The notes: generated from the sequence alone by a model not told the origin. A DNA stretch of 64,000 nt from Phlebopus portentosus (GCA_037892935.1 JAYXKI010000012.1:1054001-1118000), one strand, 5' to 3'; shown: positions 34,901-47,982, counted from the stretch's first letter. Numbers and translations are program-made.

Positions 34901-35660
34901 ACTGTAGGAATATCAAATCATCCTCGTCTTCTAGATTGAACGCCTGAATTCTATCTTTATACCTAGCGGTCCGAGTCTTTGACTCCAAGTTCAAGGTCAT
35001 ACTTATCCACTCCCGAGGAGCCCCGACTCTAAAGGCAGTTCGCAAGCTGCCTGGATGCATTTGGTTCGTACAACATACAAATGTCAGGGAGCGATAGACC
35101 TCCAACAAAAGGCAGAAATTCTTCGTTTACCAAACCGCCTCAAAAAAGAACTCCCAAGTCCATACGTTCGGCGAGACACGTAAGTTTTCGTTTTACCATT
35201 CATATCTCATTGGTTCCATCGAATTGGGGTAAGTATAGATAGCCCTCTATCAAGGCGAAGCTTTGGAAGGAGGTGGCATTTGATAGATCCTGCGTTGAAC
35301 TCCGCTGTGTGTACATAAAGCCGCAATGCCAGTTAGGGGTGATAGAACTCTGAGCAACGCCGCCCAAAGAGAATTGTAGTCCTATCTCAAGTCCGGGACT
35401 CTTCTTACGCTATTTTATTTCACTCCATCAGATTGTTTGGGTAAGCTATGCTGGATACCAATGACGAGAGAAGTATAGACGTAAGTAATTTTGGGGGACG
35501 AATTGAAGGTCGTGTCTAATTACTACCAGCGACAAGTTGCGATTTGTCTACATTGGGAGATTAACCCTCCCCTTGTTATCTGGAAGTCTGGTCGTCTAAT
35601 CATCTATTGCGTGGCATCAGTTCTTAACTCAATAGTTGAGAAAAGTATGTCTATCATAAT
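31979..35660. other. 3.7 kb without a recognisable gene
   Basis: Upstream of the alcohol oxidase and downstream of the sugar transporter. Scattered frames of 60-112 codons on both strands show no domain. A short palindrome (TACCCCACAAAAGTGCGGGGTA) lies at 32626-32647. No mobile-element ends were seen. Confidence 0.4.
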
Positions 35661-37733
35661 TCATTGCTCGTTTCTCTTCTTTTCTCCCAGCACACCCTCG
35701 TCAACAATACTCGGGACAGCCGAGCCCTCGCTTCCACCTCCGCCCTCTTTTCTTTTCTCCCCATCCCCTTCTGTGATACCCAGAATCGCATCTGCCTCGG
35801 GCGTCCCAGCGAGCGGGACGTCTTTCCTCAAAGACACTTTCACGGGTGAAACACCTTCGTTGTACGCCAGTGCGAAGACGACATCCATGTCTTCGAGCGA
35901 GCGACCAGCCGTCTCAGGGAAGAAGAAATAACATATGGGAACGATGCAAGCGTTGAAGGCTGCGAAGATGATGTACGTCCCCCATTCTATATTCGCGAAT
36001 GCCGGGGAAGTGATCATCACAACCATGAACTACGACGTAAGAAAATAAGTATCAGTCTTCATCTCCAATCTCAGGAGTAACAAGCTTACATTGAACGTCC
36101 AGTTGCTAGCCGTGCTGAGAGCGTTCGCTTGTGCGCGCACGCTCAAGTTGACAATCTCCGCAGAGTAGAGCCATGACATCCCGAGCCATCCAATCGAAAA
36201 GAACGTGTTATACACGAACAAGAAGACAGCCGATATAATCTGGGCTGTCGAGTTGTCGATTGCTCCCAGAATCGCAAGCAGGACCATCGAGCTGCCCATG
36301 CCTGCCGCACCGAAAATCATCAACTTGCGCCTTCCGACTCGTTCGACGATGAATATCGCGATGAGGGACGCGAGGAACATCTCCGTGCCATTGCAGGCTG
36401 CGACAATTCGAGACGTCACGTCGTTCATGCCTAAACGTTCAAACAACAGCGTCGCGTAGTAGATGATCAAGTTGCATCCAGATATTTGCTGGAACATCTG
36501 GCTCAGTACGCCAAGGGACATCCGACGGAAGTTCTGACTACGCCCGCCGGTGAATACCTCGCTGAGGCCGCGACTAGCAAACTGATCCTCCATCTTGACT
36601 GCTTCATGGATACCGATATACGTACGCTGCACATTCGCATTCGAGATCGGCTTGTCTTCGAGAGCGGAGATAACAGAAAGAGCTTGTGTGTGCATCCCCT
36701 TCCTCATTAGCCATCGAGGTGATTCGGGAAGGAAGCACACTCCGACGATCATTAAGAGGGCCAATAGGATTTGGAAGGAAATCGGTACACGCCATGATGC
36801 TGAGGAGGTCTTCAACCAGAAGCTAAAGAAAAACATGGTCAGCTTATTTCGGTATGCAACGGCTTCAGTGGAGAAAGCAAAACGCACAATGCAAAGTCGA
36901 TCCAATATGAGATCATGATTCCAAAGGTGATAAGAGAACCTTCTAGCATGATGAGAGCACCCCGCTTTTCCGCTGAACTCAGCTCAGCATGCCATGAAGG
37001 GACAGTAGAAGTCTATGAACGCATTTAATCAATATGCGGAACAAGAGGAAAGCGAATGAATACAAACGTTCAGTCCGTTTCCAATACCAGTGATAATTCG
37101 AGCAACGACGAGCATAGCATAAGACACTGACGCTGTTTGAAGAGCTGCGCCAACAATCATGATAGTTCCGCCAACCATGATCGTCCTTCGTCGGCCGAGC
37201 TTATCTCCTACCCAAAGGTTAGACAGAGCGCCCACGAGACATCCGAGTTCCTATAGTGCGGCGTCTAGATTGCTCCCGGAGAAGAGAAGACAGAAGACAT
37301 ACATAAACAGCGACGACGAAAGATTGCAGTGTAGCATGATTAGTAGGGTATGGCGTATCAGTGACTACCTGCGGAAACGTGTCTTCGAATGTTTGGAGGG
37401 TCAGCAGGGCGGACATAACGCCTTGATCATATCTAACATTCGATGATATGTATAGTCAATGCGTCATTTGGATCAACTAGAATATGATGCTCACCCGAAT
37501 AACGTGAAGCCCGTGCCAGCGATGAAGGCAAGCGCGAAGGTGAGGGTCTTGCCTCTAAAGTGTGGCCGATACTCCTCGACCTTCTGGTCTAGTTCAGACT
37601 CGGACATTCCGGTCAAGTTTTCAATATGCTTGAGCGAGCGCTTGTCATCGATCGTAACATTGTCATCGACCGTATTGACCGTCTCTGCTCGTCCCATTTT
37701 GCTCGACTTGATGTTGTCTTCTGCACTTCCCAC
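35661..37733 (-). CDS. MFS sugar transporter (SP family)
   Basis: Twelve-helix proton-linked or facilitative sugar uptake protein of the plasma membrane. It starts at the ATG at 37733 with a cytosolic tail of about 60 residues (NLTGMSESELDQKVEEY), then helix 1 (TLTFALAFIAGTGFTLFGYDQGVMS). Landmarks: VGDKLGRRRTIMVGG after helix 2, VARIITGIGNGLN, PSWHAELSSAEKRG, PESPRWLMRKG in the middle loop, QQISGCNLIIYYA in helix 7, VERVGRRKLMIFG, SAEIVNLSVRAQANALST, and the terminal PETAGRSLEDMD. The acidic C-tail runs to 35661. Four or five introns interrupt the N-terminal third; the longest exon (36086-36830 region) codes helices 5-11. The family is clear; glucose, lactose-type or other substrate is not. 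A candidate Zn-cluster site lies upstream at 38260. Confidence 0.92.
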
Positions 37734-39379
37734 GAATCAGGAGAACGGTTGGAGTGAAGACGATAAGAAGTCAGGAAAGTCAAAGCACCGACGTCCGTAT
37801 CTCAGGAAGTAAAGCTTCTCTCTCTTTATATATACCGGGAGGGACGCAATACAACTAGTGCGTGCCCTGTAAGTCTCGGTAAGTATACCCGTTGGGCGAC
37901 CGAAAGTGCCCTCTCTTTCCTGCTCCATACTGCTTTGTTGACCGGAACAACCGTGACGCATTGGCTTAAACCAGTAAAGCATCCAATGACCCATTCTGTC
38001 TGTGCTTCTTCAATATATCTTGCTCCTCATCAAATGTCCCTTTCTTCATGTGATATTCCTTTCCATACCAGACAGACATGTTCTGTTTTCCAGCATAACC
38101 GAGCGACTTTCAGACAGTGTACGAGAGAGCTGAGCAAGCAAATAATGGGCTCCGCGAGAAGGTGAGCGACCGGAGATCAAAGGAGATCAAAGGATTAGCG
38201 TGAAACGATTGGAGCAGATTTTCTGCCCTATTTTAGCCATGCAAAAGTTTTACTTCCGTACCGGCTACGCCGGTCCGGAGGCCGCCTTGTAGCATCCGAG
38301 GTCCCGTGACTTGAATCAATAATTTCGAAATTAGGAGTTTTTCTCTTTCTTAACCCTACGCACCTTCTCGTTCTCCTCTATCCATCAGTGTGTCAGGAGT
38401 GCCTGTGCAATTTCTTTAACATTATCCTCAAAATACGCACGATAAGAAGTACCTTTTAAGTCGTATTGCATCGAACCAAGATTGGTTATCTTTGGAGCCA
38501 TCACCGACAACCCAGGGGCTTCTCTTCCATAATCGCTTGCGCGAATTCTCAACCGGATGCCTTCTGCCCCACAAATTGCCGCCACAACAATGCACCAAAT
38601 GCCGAACCGAGCCGCTCACCCTCGAAAATCGGTTGTTTTCCGGCTCGAGCGGGCACAACTTTTGAAGCATGGCCATACAGTGATTTCAAGCTAGTTTTAT
38701 GCACACTGTCAGTTGATCAGTCGTTCAGACATTCGATTCAAGTTCTCGTATTGATTATCGTCTAGACCTCTGACCTCCTGAATAATCTCAAGTCAAATGA
38801 CCCGTTCAACTCAACCCTGGGGATCTTCTTCTGTCAAGACCGCGAGGCGTTCCGCGGGAAATAGAATTTGAGTCACTGAACCGGGGCACCTCATCTTTGC
38901 GTTATCGCGCAAGCTATCAAACACGCATGATGGGTTCTCCCATTATCCGAGCCCTCTGGTGAGTCATCATATCACCCTTTTTTCATTAGCTCGCCGATTC
39001 ATATGTTGCAACTCCACAGTTCGTGAAATTTGAAGAAATTTTCGAGTGTCTTTGGCTTTTGGGCTCAATTATACGTTAACTGCTGAATCAAGGAGTTCGA
39101 CCCGCTTCTCCGTCTCGTATCGATAGTCGGATCCTGTCCTGACCATAGATGATCATTTCCGCTATCAACTACCCGCGAATGTATTCTTATACATTATCTA
39201 CATCAACTTCGTCGTGTTTTCCATCTCTCATGAACACTCTGGATCCTTGACTCAGGTCGCGTTTTCTATTCTATGCAATCCTATCCAGGAACGCGGAGAA
39301 TCTATTCACAGCAGGAAGTCATAGTCTACCAAACGTTGCAAGTCGTGGAGAGTCGTAATTTCAGAACCAAGAATGTTCT
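37734..39379. other. Intergenic, sugar transporter promoter and downstream of the monooxygenase
   Basis: No supported coding region. The frames at 38385-38765 are overlapping on both strands without a family. It holds the palindromic site at 38260-38274. Confidence 0.45.
38260..38274. promoter_or_regulatory. Palindromic CCG-N7-CGG candidate zinc-cluster factor site
   Basis: ACCGGCTACGCCGGT is a near-perfect palindrome with everted CCG/CGG half-sites, about 530 nt upstream of the sugar transporter start. Zn2Cys6 regulators bind such paired triplets. Binding is inferred, not shown. Confidence 0.3.
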
Positions 39380-41671
39380 CTACTCGACTTTGAACCTTCC
39401 TGCATCCTCATGCGTCACGCCCCATCCTTGCATGATGAAGAATATCCACCTCAGGCGGCTTGGGCGGAAGAGGTGGAAGGCCAGGAACCAGATCGCTAGA
39501 GTGCAGATTTGAAATCGGTCAGCAAGTGCATTTACCCTGCGATTCAAACGGCAGAAACGCACTGAGCTCCGCGTATGTGAAGAACCCGAGTGCGCCTCCT
39601 GGAGCACCGCGCTTGATGAAACGGAGGACGTCAACCCAGAGTTTCATGTCATCCGCAGCCGGTCGAGCGTCCTTATCGAGCAAGAACGTCAAAAGGATGC
39701 GGGTATCTGATGAACAACTGTGAGTGGAATGTCATGACAATGACCTTTGGAACATTACTCACAGATTCCGATATGGCTAAAAGTAGGTCAAAATTAGCAT
39801 GTCTTCAGCAAGGAGCAGGCGGACTAAGATTTAGACTCACAAATGCCCTACGGTCCCAAGAGCGTTCATGTATGCGGCATTCGTCAAAAGTACCGACCAG
39901 TCCTCAGTCGAGAATGTTTGCAAATACAAATTCGGTCTCTGTTGCATGTTTTGAGTGGATTCAGTCTTTTCAATCCTCGCGGAGGACTCACATCGTATCC
40001 GGGAGGGAACAAATCTTTCGGCAAGAAATCAGCGCTGGGACGTTTGAATCCTGTCGCTAGGATCACAATATTCGCGTCAAATTCGACTTCCTTGTCGCTT
40101 CCGTGGTATTTACAGACGACACCCTTCGATGTGAGACGTTCCGTTGAGCAACGGATATAATCCATTTTACCCTCCCGAATATAATCAAGGATCACATCGT
40201 TCACAACCTTTTTTTGAGTTAGGGTCAGATTGTATGAAGAAAGGAGGGCAGCAACAGACCGGAGTGCCCGCGAAGAGACCTTTGTTCTGCGGTGCGACCG
40301 CGGGTGCGAGGCCTCCATAATGGAACTTGCGGAGAAAGCTCTCGACGACGAAGCTAAGTGGCATCTCTCTTCCGAAGGGTTGCATTGCGAGCATGGTATC
40401 GAACACGACATTACGCGGGATGATCCATTTGTCGTCTCTGAGTACAAACTGACTCTCAGTATACGCTCATAAACAAATGCTGGTGTAGAACACCCACCTT
40501 GCGAGCAGTAGGACCTTGCCTGCGCCCTTCTCAACTGCCCATTCAGCTGCTTCCACGCCCGACGCGCCGGATCCTACGATTGCGACCGTTTTGCCCTTAA
40601 TGTTGAGAGGCTTGGGACCCTCGGAGTCCTTTCCTTTGCCCCCGTCTGTGTTCTCATCCAATGAATCTGTAGAAGCTTTGACTTTATCCGCATAGCTGAT
40701 ACCTTGTTCTGGTTGAGCTTCTGTCAAAACATCCTTGGAACTAGTATCTGGGCCTTCTCCGCTAGATTCACTCTTCCCTTCCTCGTTGTGTTGTTCATCG
40801 GAGACTTCTGTACCCAGCTGATCTAGCTCGCTTGAATGCACGACGCGTCCCCCGGATCGTTCAAATTCTTCCGTACCATCGAAGTGGACGCGGATAGGGT
40901 CACCACATGTCCCGATGGTACAGACCACGGCGTCAAACGGACCGTCCGGTTGATCGCTGCCCGACGTATACACAAGCCACTGGGAACGCGGTAGCGGTTT
41001 GTCCGATTCTTTCGACTTGTCTTCCTTAGATACGGGCCCTGTCCCCGGGACACGTTCGACCTTGACGACCTCGGTCTACAAATCCTTTGTCAGTGACGCT
41101 CATGAAGATAACGGCGGAGGATACTACCTTGAGCTTCGTGCGGACGTCAAGTTTATACTCTTCCCATATCCGTCTAATTTCTTCAGAAAGAAGCGCGGTG
41201 TCAATCAATGTCCATTCCCAATTCCCCAGAAGTAGTTCGTTCAGCCGACAAAGAGAGCAAGAAACCCACCTCCCAGGATCTCGTCGCGCTTCGGAAAGCC
41301 TTCGCGCCAGAAGACGGCGGGATAGAAACGGTATATAAGGGAGTTGATCTGCAGTCCCGAAGTGGAGTTTACATGGGACCAAATCCCGCCGACGGATTCG
41401 TTTTCTATTCGGACGAGCGCGGGGATGAGCGGTGAAAGGACATATAAAGATAGAAGGGGTCCTACTGTCGTATAACGTAACGTCAAAGTTGTGCGCGATA
41501 CAGTGTCTGGAGGAGCAAGTCATTAGCTTGCAAATAGGAAGGAGTTCACGTTAGAACGCACGCTGCGGTGGAGACACCTGTCAGACCAGCGCCTATGACT
41601 GCTATCCGACCGAACGGCTCCACAGACGGCTGCTGCTGCGACTTGGGGGTAGGCTGCTCGAGAATTGACAT
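39380..41671 (-). CDS. Flavin-dependent monooxygenase (FMO-like)
   Basis: FAD/NADPH enzyme adding oxygen to a small molecule; substrate unknown. It starts at the ATG at 41671 (MSILEQPTPKSQQQ), followed by the FAD loop RIAVIGAGLTGVSTAA, HCIAHNFDVTLYD, then GGIWSHVNSTSGLQINS and LIYRFYPAVFW, which replaces the usual MxFxDFP region. FDAVVCTIGTCGDP closes the FAD domain, and the NADPH loop is KTVAIVGSGASGVEAAEWA. Later segments are FGREMPLSFVVESFLRKF, VILATGFKRPSADFLPKDLFP (the ATG motif of FMOs), MKLWVDVLRFIKRGAPGG and a C-terminal hydrophobic helix near LAIWFLAFHLFRP, ending at 39380. Between VVHSSEL and the NADPH loop is an acidic low-complexity insert of about 75 residues (near 40605-40820), not typical of the family. 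Some 3' splice joins are tentative. Confidence 0.83.
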
Positions 41672-43139
41672 TGACTCAAAAAATATAAAGAGATCGAACG
41701 AAGTGACGACTGACTGGCTTGAAGAGGAGAATGATGAACAGCTGCACGAGCTGGTAGACGAGGTCGAAGAAGAAAATGATTATGCGCGAAGGCAGGCTAC
41801 GGATGTTGGACCATCTGAGGCGGAGGCGGAGGTTCAGCTGGAGAGCAGAGACTGGTTCGCGAGCCATGTTGGATGATGTTGACTAGACCAGTGTTGTTGA
41901 GTTGAAGAAGTGCTGCTTGAACCAGGCTTATAACATTGTCGAAAACATGACGTCACGCGTAGATTATACAGCGTAGCGCCGATCCGATCACAATACTGAG
42001 TGTATAAATATATATGTGGCGCGTGGATATGCCCTCTCGTAATACAATACACGATCAGTATCCATTCATGCTGAGCAAGCGTGATAAACCAACTACACAC
42101 GGTGTAGTAGCAAAGCATGTCCTATTTCTTTATCTATCTAATATACATTGTTACCAGCAGCCCAGGTTCCGGAGTGACAATAGACGTTGCCTTACGGAAA
42201 CACTGTATTTCCGCGCTTGTCCACTTATCATATCAATGAATCTTCATTAAGCAGCCCACTGATTCTCTCAAATTCGTCTACGTCTAACGAAGATTCTCAG
42301 ATCGTATAGCCAACAATCAGAATCCTTTTCATTTTTTCCCTAAGCACTCCCTTGACAGGTGAACGGATACGGCTTGTTAGTTAGTAAGATGGCTGTAGAA
42401 GGCGTGGTCATTATGTATCGCAGAGTAAATACAAGACATGAACGAGTCACCCGGAGGAGATGGTGACGGTCATTAGATGGGAGTCGTAAGTCAGGCAGGG
42501 GAAACAAGAGGAGAAAAGAGGTAAGGGCAAGGGGAAGGGGGGTGACAAGAAATCTCGAAAAAGGTTGGGTGGCAAATGGAAGGGGAGACGAATGAAATAA
42601 TGTATCAATCAAATACACAAAATGCTAGGAGGGTCGGATGTGTACAACTACTATTAAATGTAAACGAACACGGGAGTGTGAATGGCGAGAAAAAAAAAAG
42701 GGGGGGGCGGGCGCAAAAAAGACCAAGATGAGAACGAAGTTCTGAAGCCGAGAAACCAGAAAACTGAAAACAAGGGGCGAAAGAGATGCTAACTAGGTGG
42801 AGGATGAACAAGTAGGATAATACAGATAGAGATCCACAAGACATTATGTGATGACGGCAAGAAACAGAAACAGAAACAGAAACAGTATTAGGCTGTGGGT
42901 TCGGAGGGTCCGTCTTAGGCACGTACGTCGTTCGTCTCGGAATCGTGAAGGGTGAGAAGAGTAGAGGGAAGATGGGAATAATGAACAATGGACATTGACA
43001 TTGACATGAAACGCGTAGAGCACATTGGCAAGAGAAATAGATGTCTGGTTTGTTTCGATTTAATTCGGTTCGATTTTTTAATTCGTCGGGAACATCGTCA
43101 AGGAACTCCAAGAGGGGCGGGCTACTCAAACATCCCCCC
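41672..43139. other. Intergenic and 3' region of the large membrane-protein gene
   Basis: No separate gene is supported. A frame at 42605-43609 (-) is a shadow of the large gene's 3' end continuing into its trailer. It contains a short tandem repeat at 42864-42891. Confidence 0.5.
42864..42891 (+). repeat. Short tandem repeat (GAAACA)n
   Basis: Four to five copies of the hexamer GAAACA in the probable 3' trailer of the large gene. Confidence 0.8.
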
Positions 43140-46100
43140 CTACGCAGGACGGAACTCACTAGCCTCCCTCCCCTGCACATGCCTCGGCTCGTAGCTGATC
43201 GTCCCGTAACTCGACCCGGGGGCATGCGCCGTAGCGTTATCAGAGGACGACCCGCCCTCCTGCATCGTCGGCTGCGTGATGAACGACTCGCGCGCGGAGC
43301 TGATGAAGGATTGCCCGCTGTGCTGGAGCGTGCGAGGGGAGGTTGGTGAGATCGGGACTGGGAGCGTCGAGAGTGCTGTGCTCGTTGGTCCAGGCGCGCG
43401 TGCGGACGGGAAGGAAGAAGGAAGGACGGTTTGGGTTGTCTGTTGGGAATGGGAGGACGGCGCGAGGCTTGGTGTGTGCGATTGCGATTCGCGGAGTGTT
43501 CGTGCTGGATCTGCTTGCGCAGCTGCGGGTGCGGGTGCGGATGTGCCCTGTCTCGACGGGCGTTTCGAAGTCGAAATCGGACTCTGCCCGCGCTGGGGAG
43601 ACTGTCCATTCATCCCCATCCCCGTCCCCAGCCCCGGCCCTGCCACTATCCTCGAACCTCTCCTCTCCCCCTCACTCCCCGAATCAACTCTCAGCCTAAT
43701 CGGCTGCCCGAACGTGTAGTCCTCCGGGTTCGTAGAATGCTGCGTCGGAGAGACGACGTTCGACGAGGTCGACGCGGAGAACGATCCAGTGCGCCCTGAT
43801 TCGCCCGATTGACGGTGCACGGAGGGTACTTCCGATAGACGGGCGAGGGAACTTGCCCGGGAGCGGATCCCGCCCATCTCGAAGCTGATGTTCGACCGGT
43901 TCGCTGCTGCGAAACCTTGAACGAACGACTGCGCGCGCGAGCGCGCCTGTATGGAGATACTCCTCGACCGCGCAGACGCGCCTTGCGAGCCTGAGCCCGA
44001 GCCCGAGCCGCTCCCGCTGAGAGAGATGGAGCGCGAGTTACGGCTGCTGTGGCTGTGGCTGTTGCTCATGGACGACGCGGAGCTGTGTCGGCTCCTCCGC
44101 GAGTGCGGGATCCCGAGGTTGATGTTGGAGAGGGAGATGTTGCTCCGGCTTCGCAGCCCGCCGACTGAGGAGCGGGGGGACGGCCCGCCTGAGAGGAGAC
44201 CGACGCTGTCTTCCCGCTCGGCTTCTTCCTGACTCCCATCCGCCTCTGGGTCAGTGAGCATGCCAAACTCAGCTGCACCTCCTGCACCTGCACGTTCCTG
44301 CTCCTCTTCCTCTTCCTCCTCCTCACCGCTGCTGTTCTCATACTGCGGGTGCGGACTGAGGTTGAGCGCAGGCGACGTCGGCGTGCTCCCGCTCAGCGTC
44401 CTCGAGCGGTCCCGCACGCCCGCGAAGGCAGCCGGGATCGCCGAGACGGGCACAGTCGGCAGACTCGCTCGCTGGCGCCGATTCTTATGCGCGGCGCGCG
44501 GGGGCATGGGGATGGGGCTTTGCTCCCTTAGTGCGCCGCCGCCGCCGCTGAGGCTCCCGCCGAGCCGCCCGCTGATCGGCGAGCCGTAGCTCGAGCTCTC
44601 GGTCGTCCCGACGTCCCGGGGGCTGACGGGCGACTGCGCGGTGCTCGCTTCGGCGCCGCTCTGGCTCTGGCCTTGACTCCATGGGCTGTCTGAGTGCTGG
44701 CTCACGCGCCTGTCGGAGGAGCTTGCTGTTCGGGAGGGCTGGGATGGTTGGCTCGCGCCGTACGACGCTGAGCTCGTCTTGTCGGAGGTGCTTCGTGACT
44801 GGTGTGTCCCTGCGGACGATCGCCCTCCTCTCGAGCGCCTTGAGATATGACGGAATTGGAAGGGGAACCGACTCGGGATTTGTTGGCCCAGGCTGCTCAT
44901 CGACGCGGAGTTCCGACCGGACGAAGGCTCTTCGATGCTCAAACCGAACTCATCGTACCCTTCTTCGTTATCATAATCATCCTCCTCTTCTTCTTCCTCC
45001 ACTCCCTCTGCTTCCTCTTCCTCCTCTCCTGTACCTTCACGTTCGGTACCCTCCCTATCACTATGCTTGCTCGTTCTCGGACTGGGAGGGAATGGGATCC
45101 TTTCTTGGGAAGGGAGACCAGCATCTTGTGAGCCCTGACGGGCAGGGTACGTCGTGAACGGATACGGCTTCATGTTTGAAGGCGGACGTTCCCCGCTCGA
45201 CCTACTCGAGCTCTCCTTTGTACCGGGCTTTGGGGAGCTAACGGTGATCTCCCGGATCCCACCCTCCTCCGACAGCTCCCTCCTCATCTCCGGCGGCGTG
45301 CTGAACAGCTCCTCGTGCAACATCCCTCGTCGAGCAGGGGTAGGAACGGTCGGTAACCCAGCAGCGGCAAGAACTCGATCCAGGACAGCGTTCTCCTCAT
45401 CCTCATCCATCCCTCCCCCCACTCTCTGTACAGAAGACTTCTCGCCACCGGACACGTCCCGCGCCTTCTCCGCCGCGCGCTTCGACAGAGGAGGGAGGAA
45501 CAGACAGAGATCGTACGCGTCATATATCCGTATGCGCGTGCACTCCCGCCAGGTCCACATCGCCATCACGCCGTGCGCGTCTTCGAACTGCTCTTCGTCC
45601 ACTGCCATCATCATGCTAACGCGACCGCCGCGCTCGTCGTACCCGACTCTCTCCTCCGGCTCCTCCCACCTGAAGCGCGGGCCGCACACGCCCGCACAGA
45701 GCTGTCCGCTCATCCACCACAGGCCGACCCAGCTGATTAGGAGGATGAGCACGCGCCAGCCTGCCCAGGCGACGTTTGCGAGTAGCACGACGCGCGCGTA
45801 CCCGGACAGCGAGCCGTCTGCGCGGAAGAACGTCTGGTCGCGCTTCATCAGACCTAAGGCTGCTAACGCCCGATCCTCCGGCGGTGCAGACGAGAAGGCT
45901 AAGAGGATCGCGATGCACAGCGCCGCGCGCGGGAGGAGCAAGGCGACGGTGGGCAAGTTCTGCCCGTAGAAGAAGCACGTCTCCGCGAACCAGTCCCCCC
46001 ACGACGCGAGGGACGACATCGGCTCGATGGACGGGTTGCGTATCGGGCTGGGGGAGATGATGGGCACGTTCTCCTTCACCTCCGCCGCTGCTGCCGCCGC

Positions 46101-47982
46101 CGTCATCGGACTCGCCGGCTCCCTCTCCTGCTGCTGCGAGTCCCGGGGCTCCGCGGCGGACATGACGCTCGGCGTCACCGCGCGCGAGGGGATCGTGCTT
46201 CCAGAAGACGAGGAGCCGCAGGCTCGGAAGATACGAGGGAGCGGGAGACGGGGGCGCGCGGAGGCGCGGATGTACTGGAAGAAGCAGAAGTTGGCGTAGG
46301 ATGTCATGCAGACGAGGTTGAATGCTGGTGCGGAGAGGTACAGCGGGATCATGAGAGGGCGTTCTGCGGTGAAGACGTGGTAAGTCAGTGACTTGCGATG
46401 AGATGTAAAATAATAAAAATATAAAGCACTCGGCAGCTTCGCGAAGGGATCGACGAATGGACAGATAGCAACAGCAATAGCCTCAGCCCAGACGGGATAA
46501 AATGAAAAGCACGCGAGCAGGGCAATAATGATATCTTTAGAAAAAATACCGCATATACACAAAATAAAAAATAACATGTAGAGAGTAAAGACACGGATGA
46601 AGAGAATGGAACACGCACTGCATCGCCAACGTCTCCACCAGGAGTACACGACTTCGTACAGGATGACGACGCCGACTATCCAAATGAGCCAGCAGACGCC
46701 GTATGCGGACGCACCGAGAGCCCAGTTCCTGCTCGAGCTCGGGTTCGAGTTGTCAGAGGTTGCGGAGGGGGGCGTCGCAGGTGTAGGATGCAGGGCCGGC
46801 CTGTAGTACCAGCAAACTTAGAATTCACGTAGAGAAAATGGAAGAGATGTGTACGCACTGAACGAGACAATAAATAGCGTTCAGATCGAGGTAGGACTGT
46901 AGGACGACGAGGCCGTATACCCAGACGGGCCATAAGATAAATTGGAGTCGTTTCCACGCGCTCGGGGGCGCGAGGAACCCGAGATCGAGACCTGGAGCAC
47001 GGAAGCGCGGGCGGAGGGACGCGAGAGGTGTCGAGGGGAACTGGGAAGCAGCCGTCATGCCCGGTGTGGGTAGGTAGGCACGCATATGCGGAGGGACGGA
47101 GGCGCGTTGGGGAGCGGTGAAGGGGGCGTCGGCGGACGGGGAGGGACCGCCTAGTCCACCGGGGAAGGGCGAGGGCGCGACGACCGTCGGGGTGAGCGGC
47201 GTCGACATCGTCCCGCGCCACCACGGCTTCGGGCCCGAACCGTGTACGTGCCCCGCACGTCCCTCCTTCCGCGAGCGAACAGCCATCTGCGACGCGCCGC
47301 CCGACGCACGACGCGAGTGCCGGGAAGGCGCGTGTCGGCGGGAGTAGCTCCCCGCAGCTTGCGTAGCTTCGGAGATGATGCGCACGGAGCGGGGCGTCTG
47401 GCGCCTCCCGATCCCCACGCGCTCCTCCGTGCCCTCGCTCTCCGCGAGCGCAGGGTCGAGCTCGTACTCCCCGATGTCGACGTACTCCCCGCTCTCGTCG
47501 GTGTACCCCGTGTAGCCCGTGTCGTAGCTGGGCGTCAGCCTGTGCGCGCCGGGGGCCTGGGGCCGGCTGCCCTGGCTCGCGCCGCGGGACGTCCCGACGT
47601 TGGACGCGACGCGCGGGATGGGCGAGCTGCCGTGTCCCCTCTCGGAGGGGACGGTCGACGCGGGTGCTGGCGGCGGTGGACGCCGCGGGAGCCAGGACGG
47701 ATACCAGTCGTCACGCGAGGATGCCTGGCGGACGTGCGGGGGCGGGGTCACACCTGGCGTCGGCGGAATCGGGTGCGAGGGACGTCGCCTTGACGCGCTG
47801 CGTGCACGACGAGCTGCTGCTGCTGCTGCGGGCACATCGGAGGAAGGACGCGAATTTGCTTCCGAGCCGGAGGGCGTTTGCACGACCTCGTAGCTGTCCG
47901 ATATCTCGTTATTTGCTTCCGCGCCCGAGCTCGGGGATGTCGGAGATGTTGGAGATGAGGAGGCGCGCGACTTGCGGAACAT
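43140..47982 (-). CDS. Large polytopic membrane protein with long disordered tails
   Basis: Function unknown. Three exons, 46859-47982, 46619-46800 and 43140-46363, join in frame to 1,509 residues. Residues 1 to about 335 are Ser/Pro/Arg-rich and disordered. About five membrane segments follow: LQFILWPVWVYGLVVLQSYL, YGVCWLIWIVGVVILYEVVY, PLYLSAPAFNLVCMTSYANF, PTVALLLPRAALCIAILLAF and VVLLANVAWAGWRVLILLIS. A conserved-looking cytosolic block follows the last helix (MWTWRECTRIRIYDAYDLCL). The remaining roughly 750 residues are low complexity: an acidic run (EEEEEAEGVEEEEEEDDYD), Ser-rich stretches, Gly-Ser alternation (SGSGSGSGSGSQG) and Arg-Ser blocks. It may be a membrane-anchored scaffold, but that is inference. 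GC content is higher than in neighbours, which produces long antisense open frames with no family likeness. Confidence 0.82.

Noticed and set aside
42605..43609. 334-codon open frame on the minus strand
   Set aside because: Shadow frame of the large membrane-protein gene and its trailer; composition is Arg/Ser/Pro from GC-rich DNA, with no domain.
44681..45969. Long + strand frames (158 and 271 codons) inside the large gene
   Set aside because: Antisense to a 3.2 kb coding exon in GC-rich DNA; no family likeness and no separate promoter.
47242..47793. 183-codon + strand frame
   Set aside because: Antisense to exon 1 of the large gene; Arg/Ala-rich, explained by GC bias.
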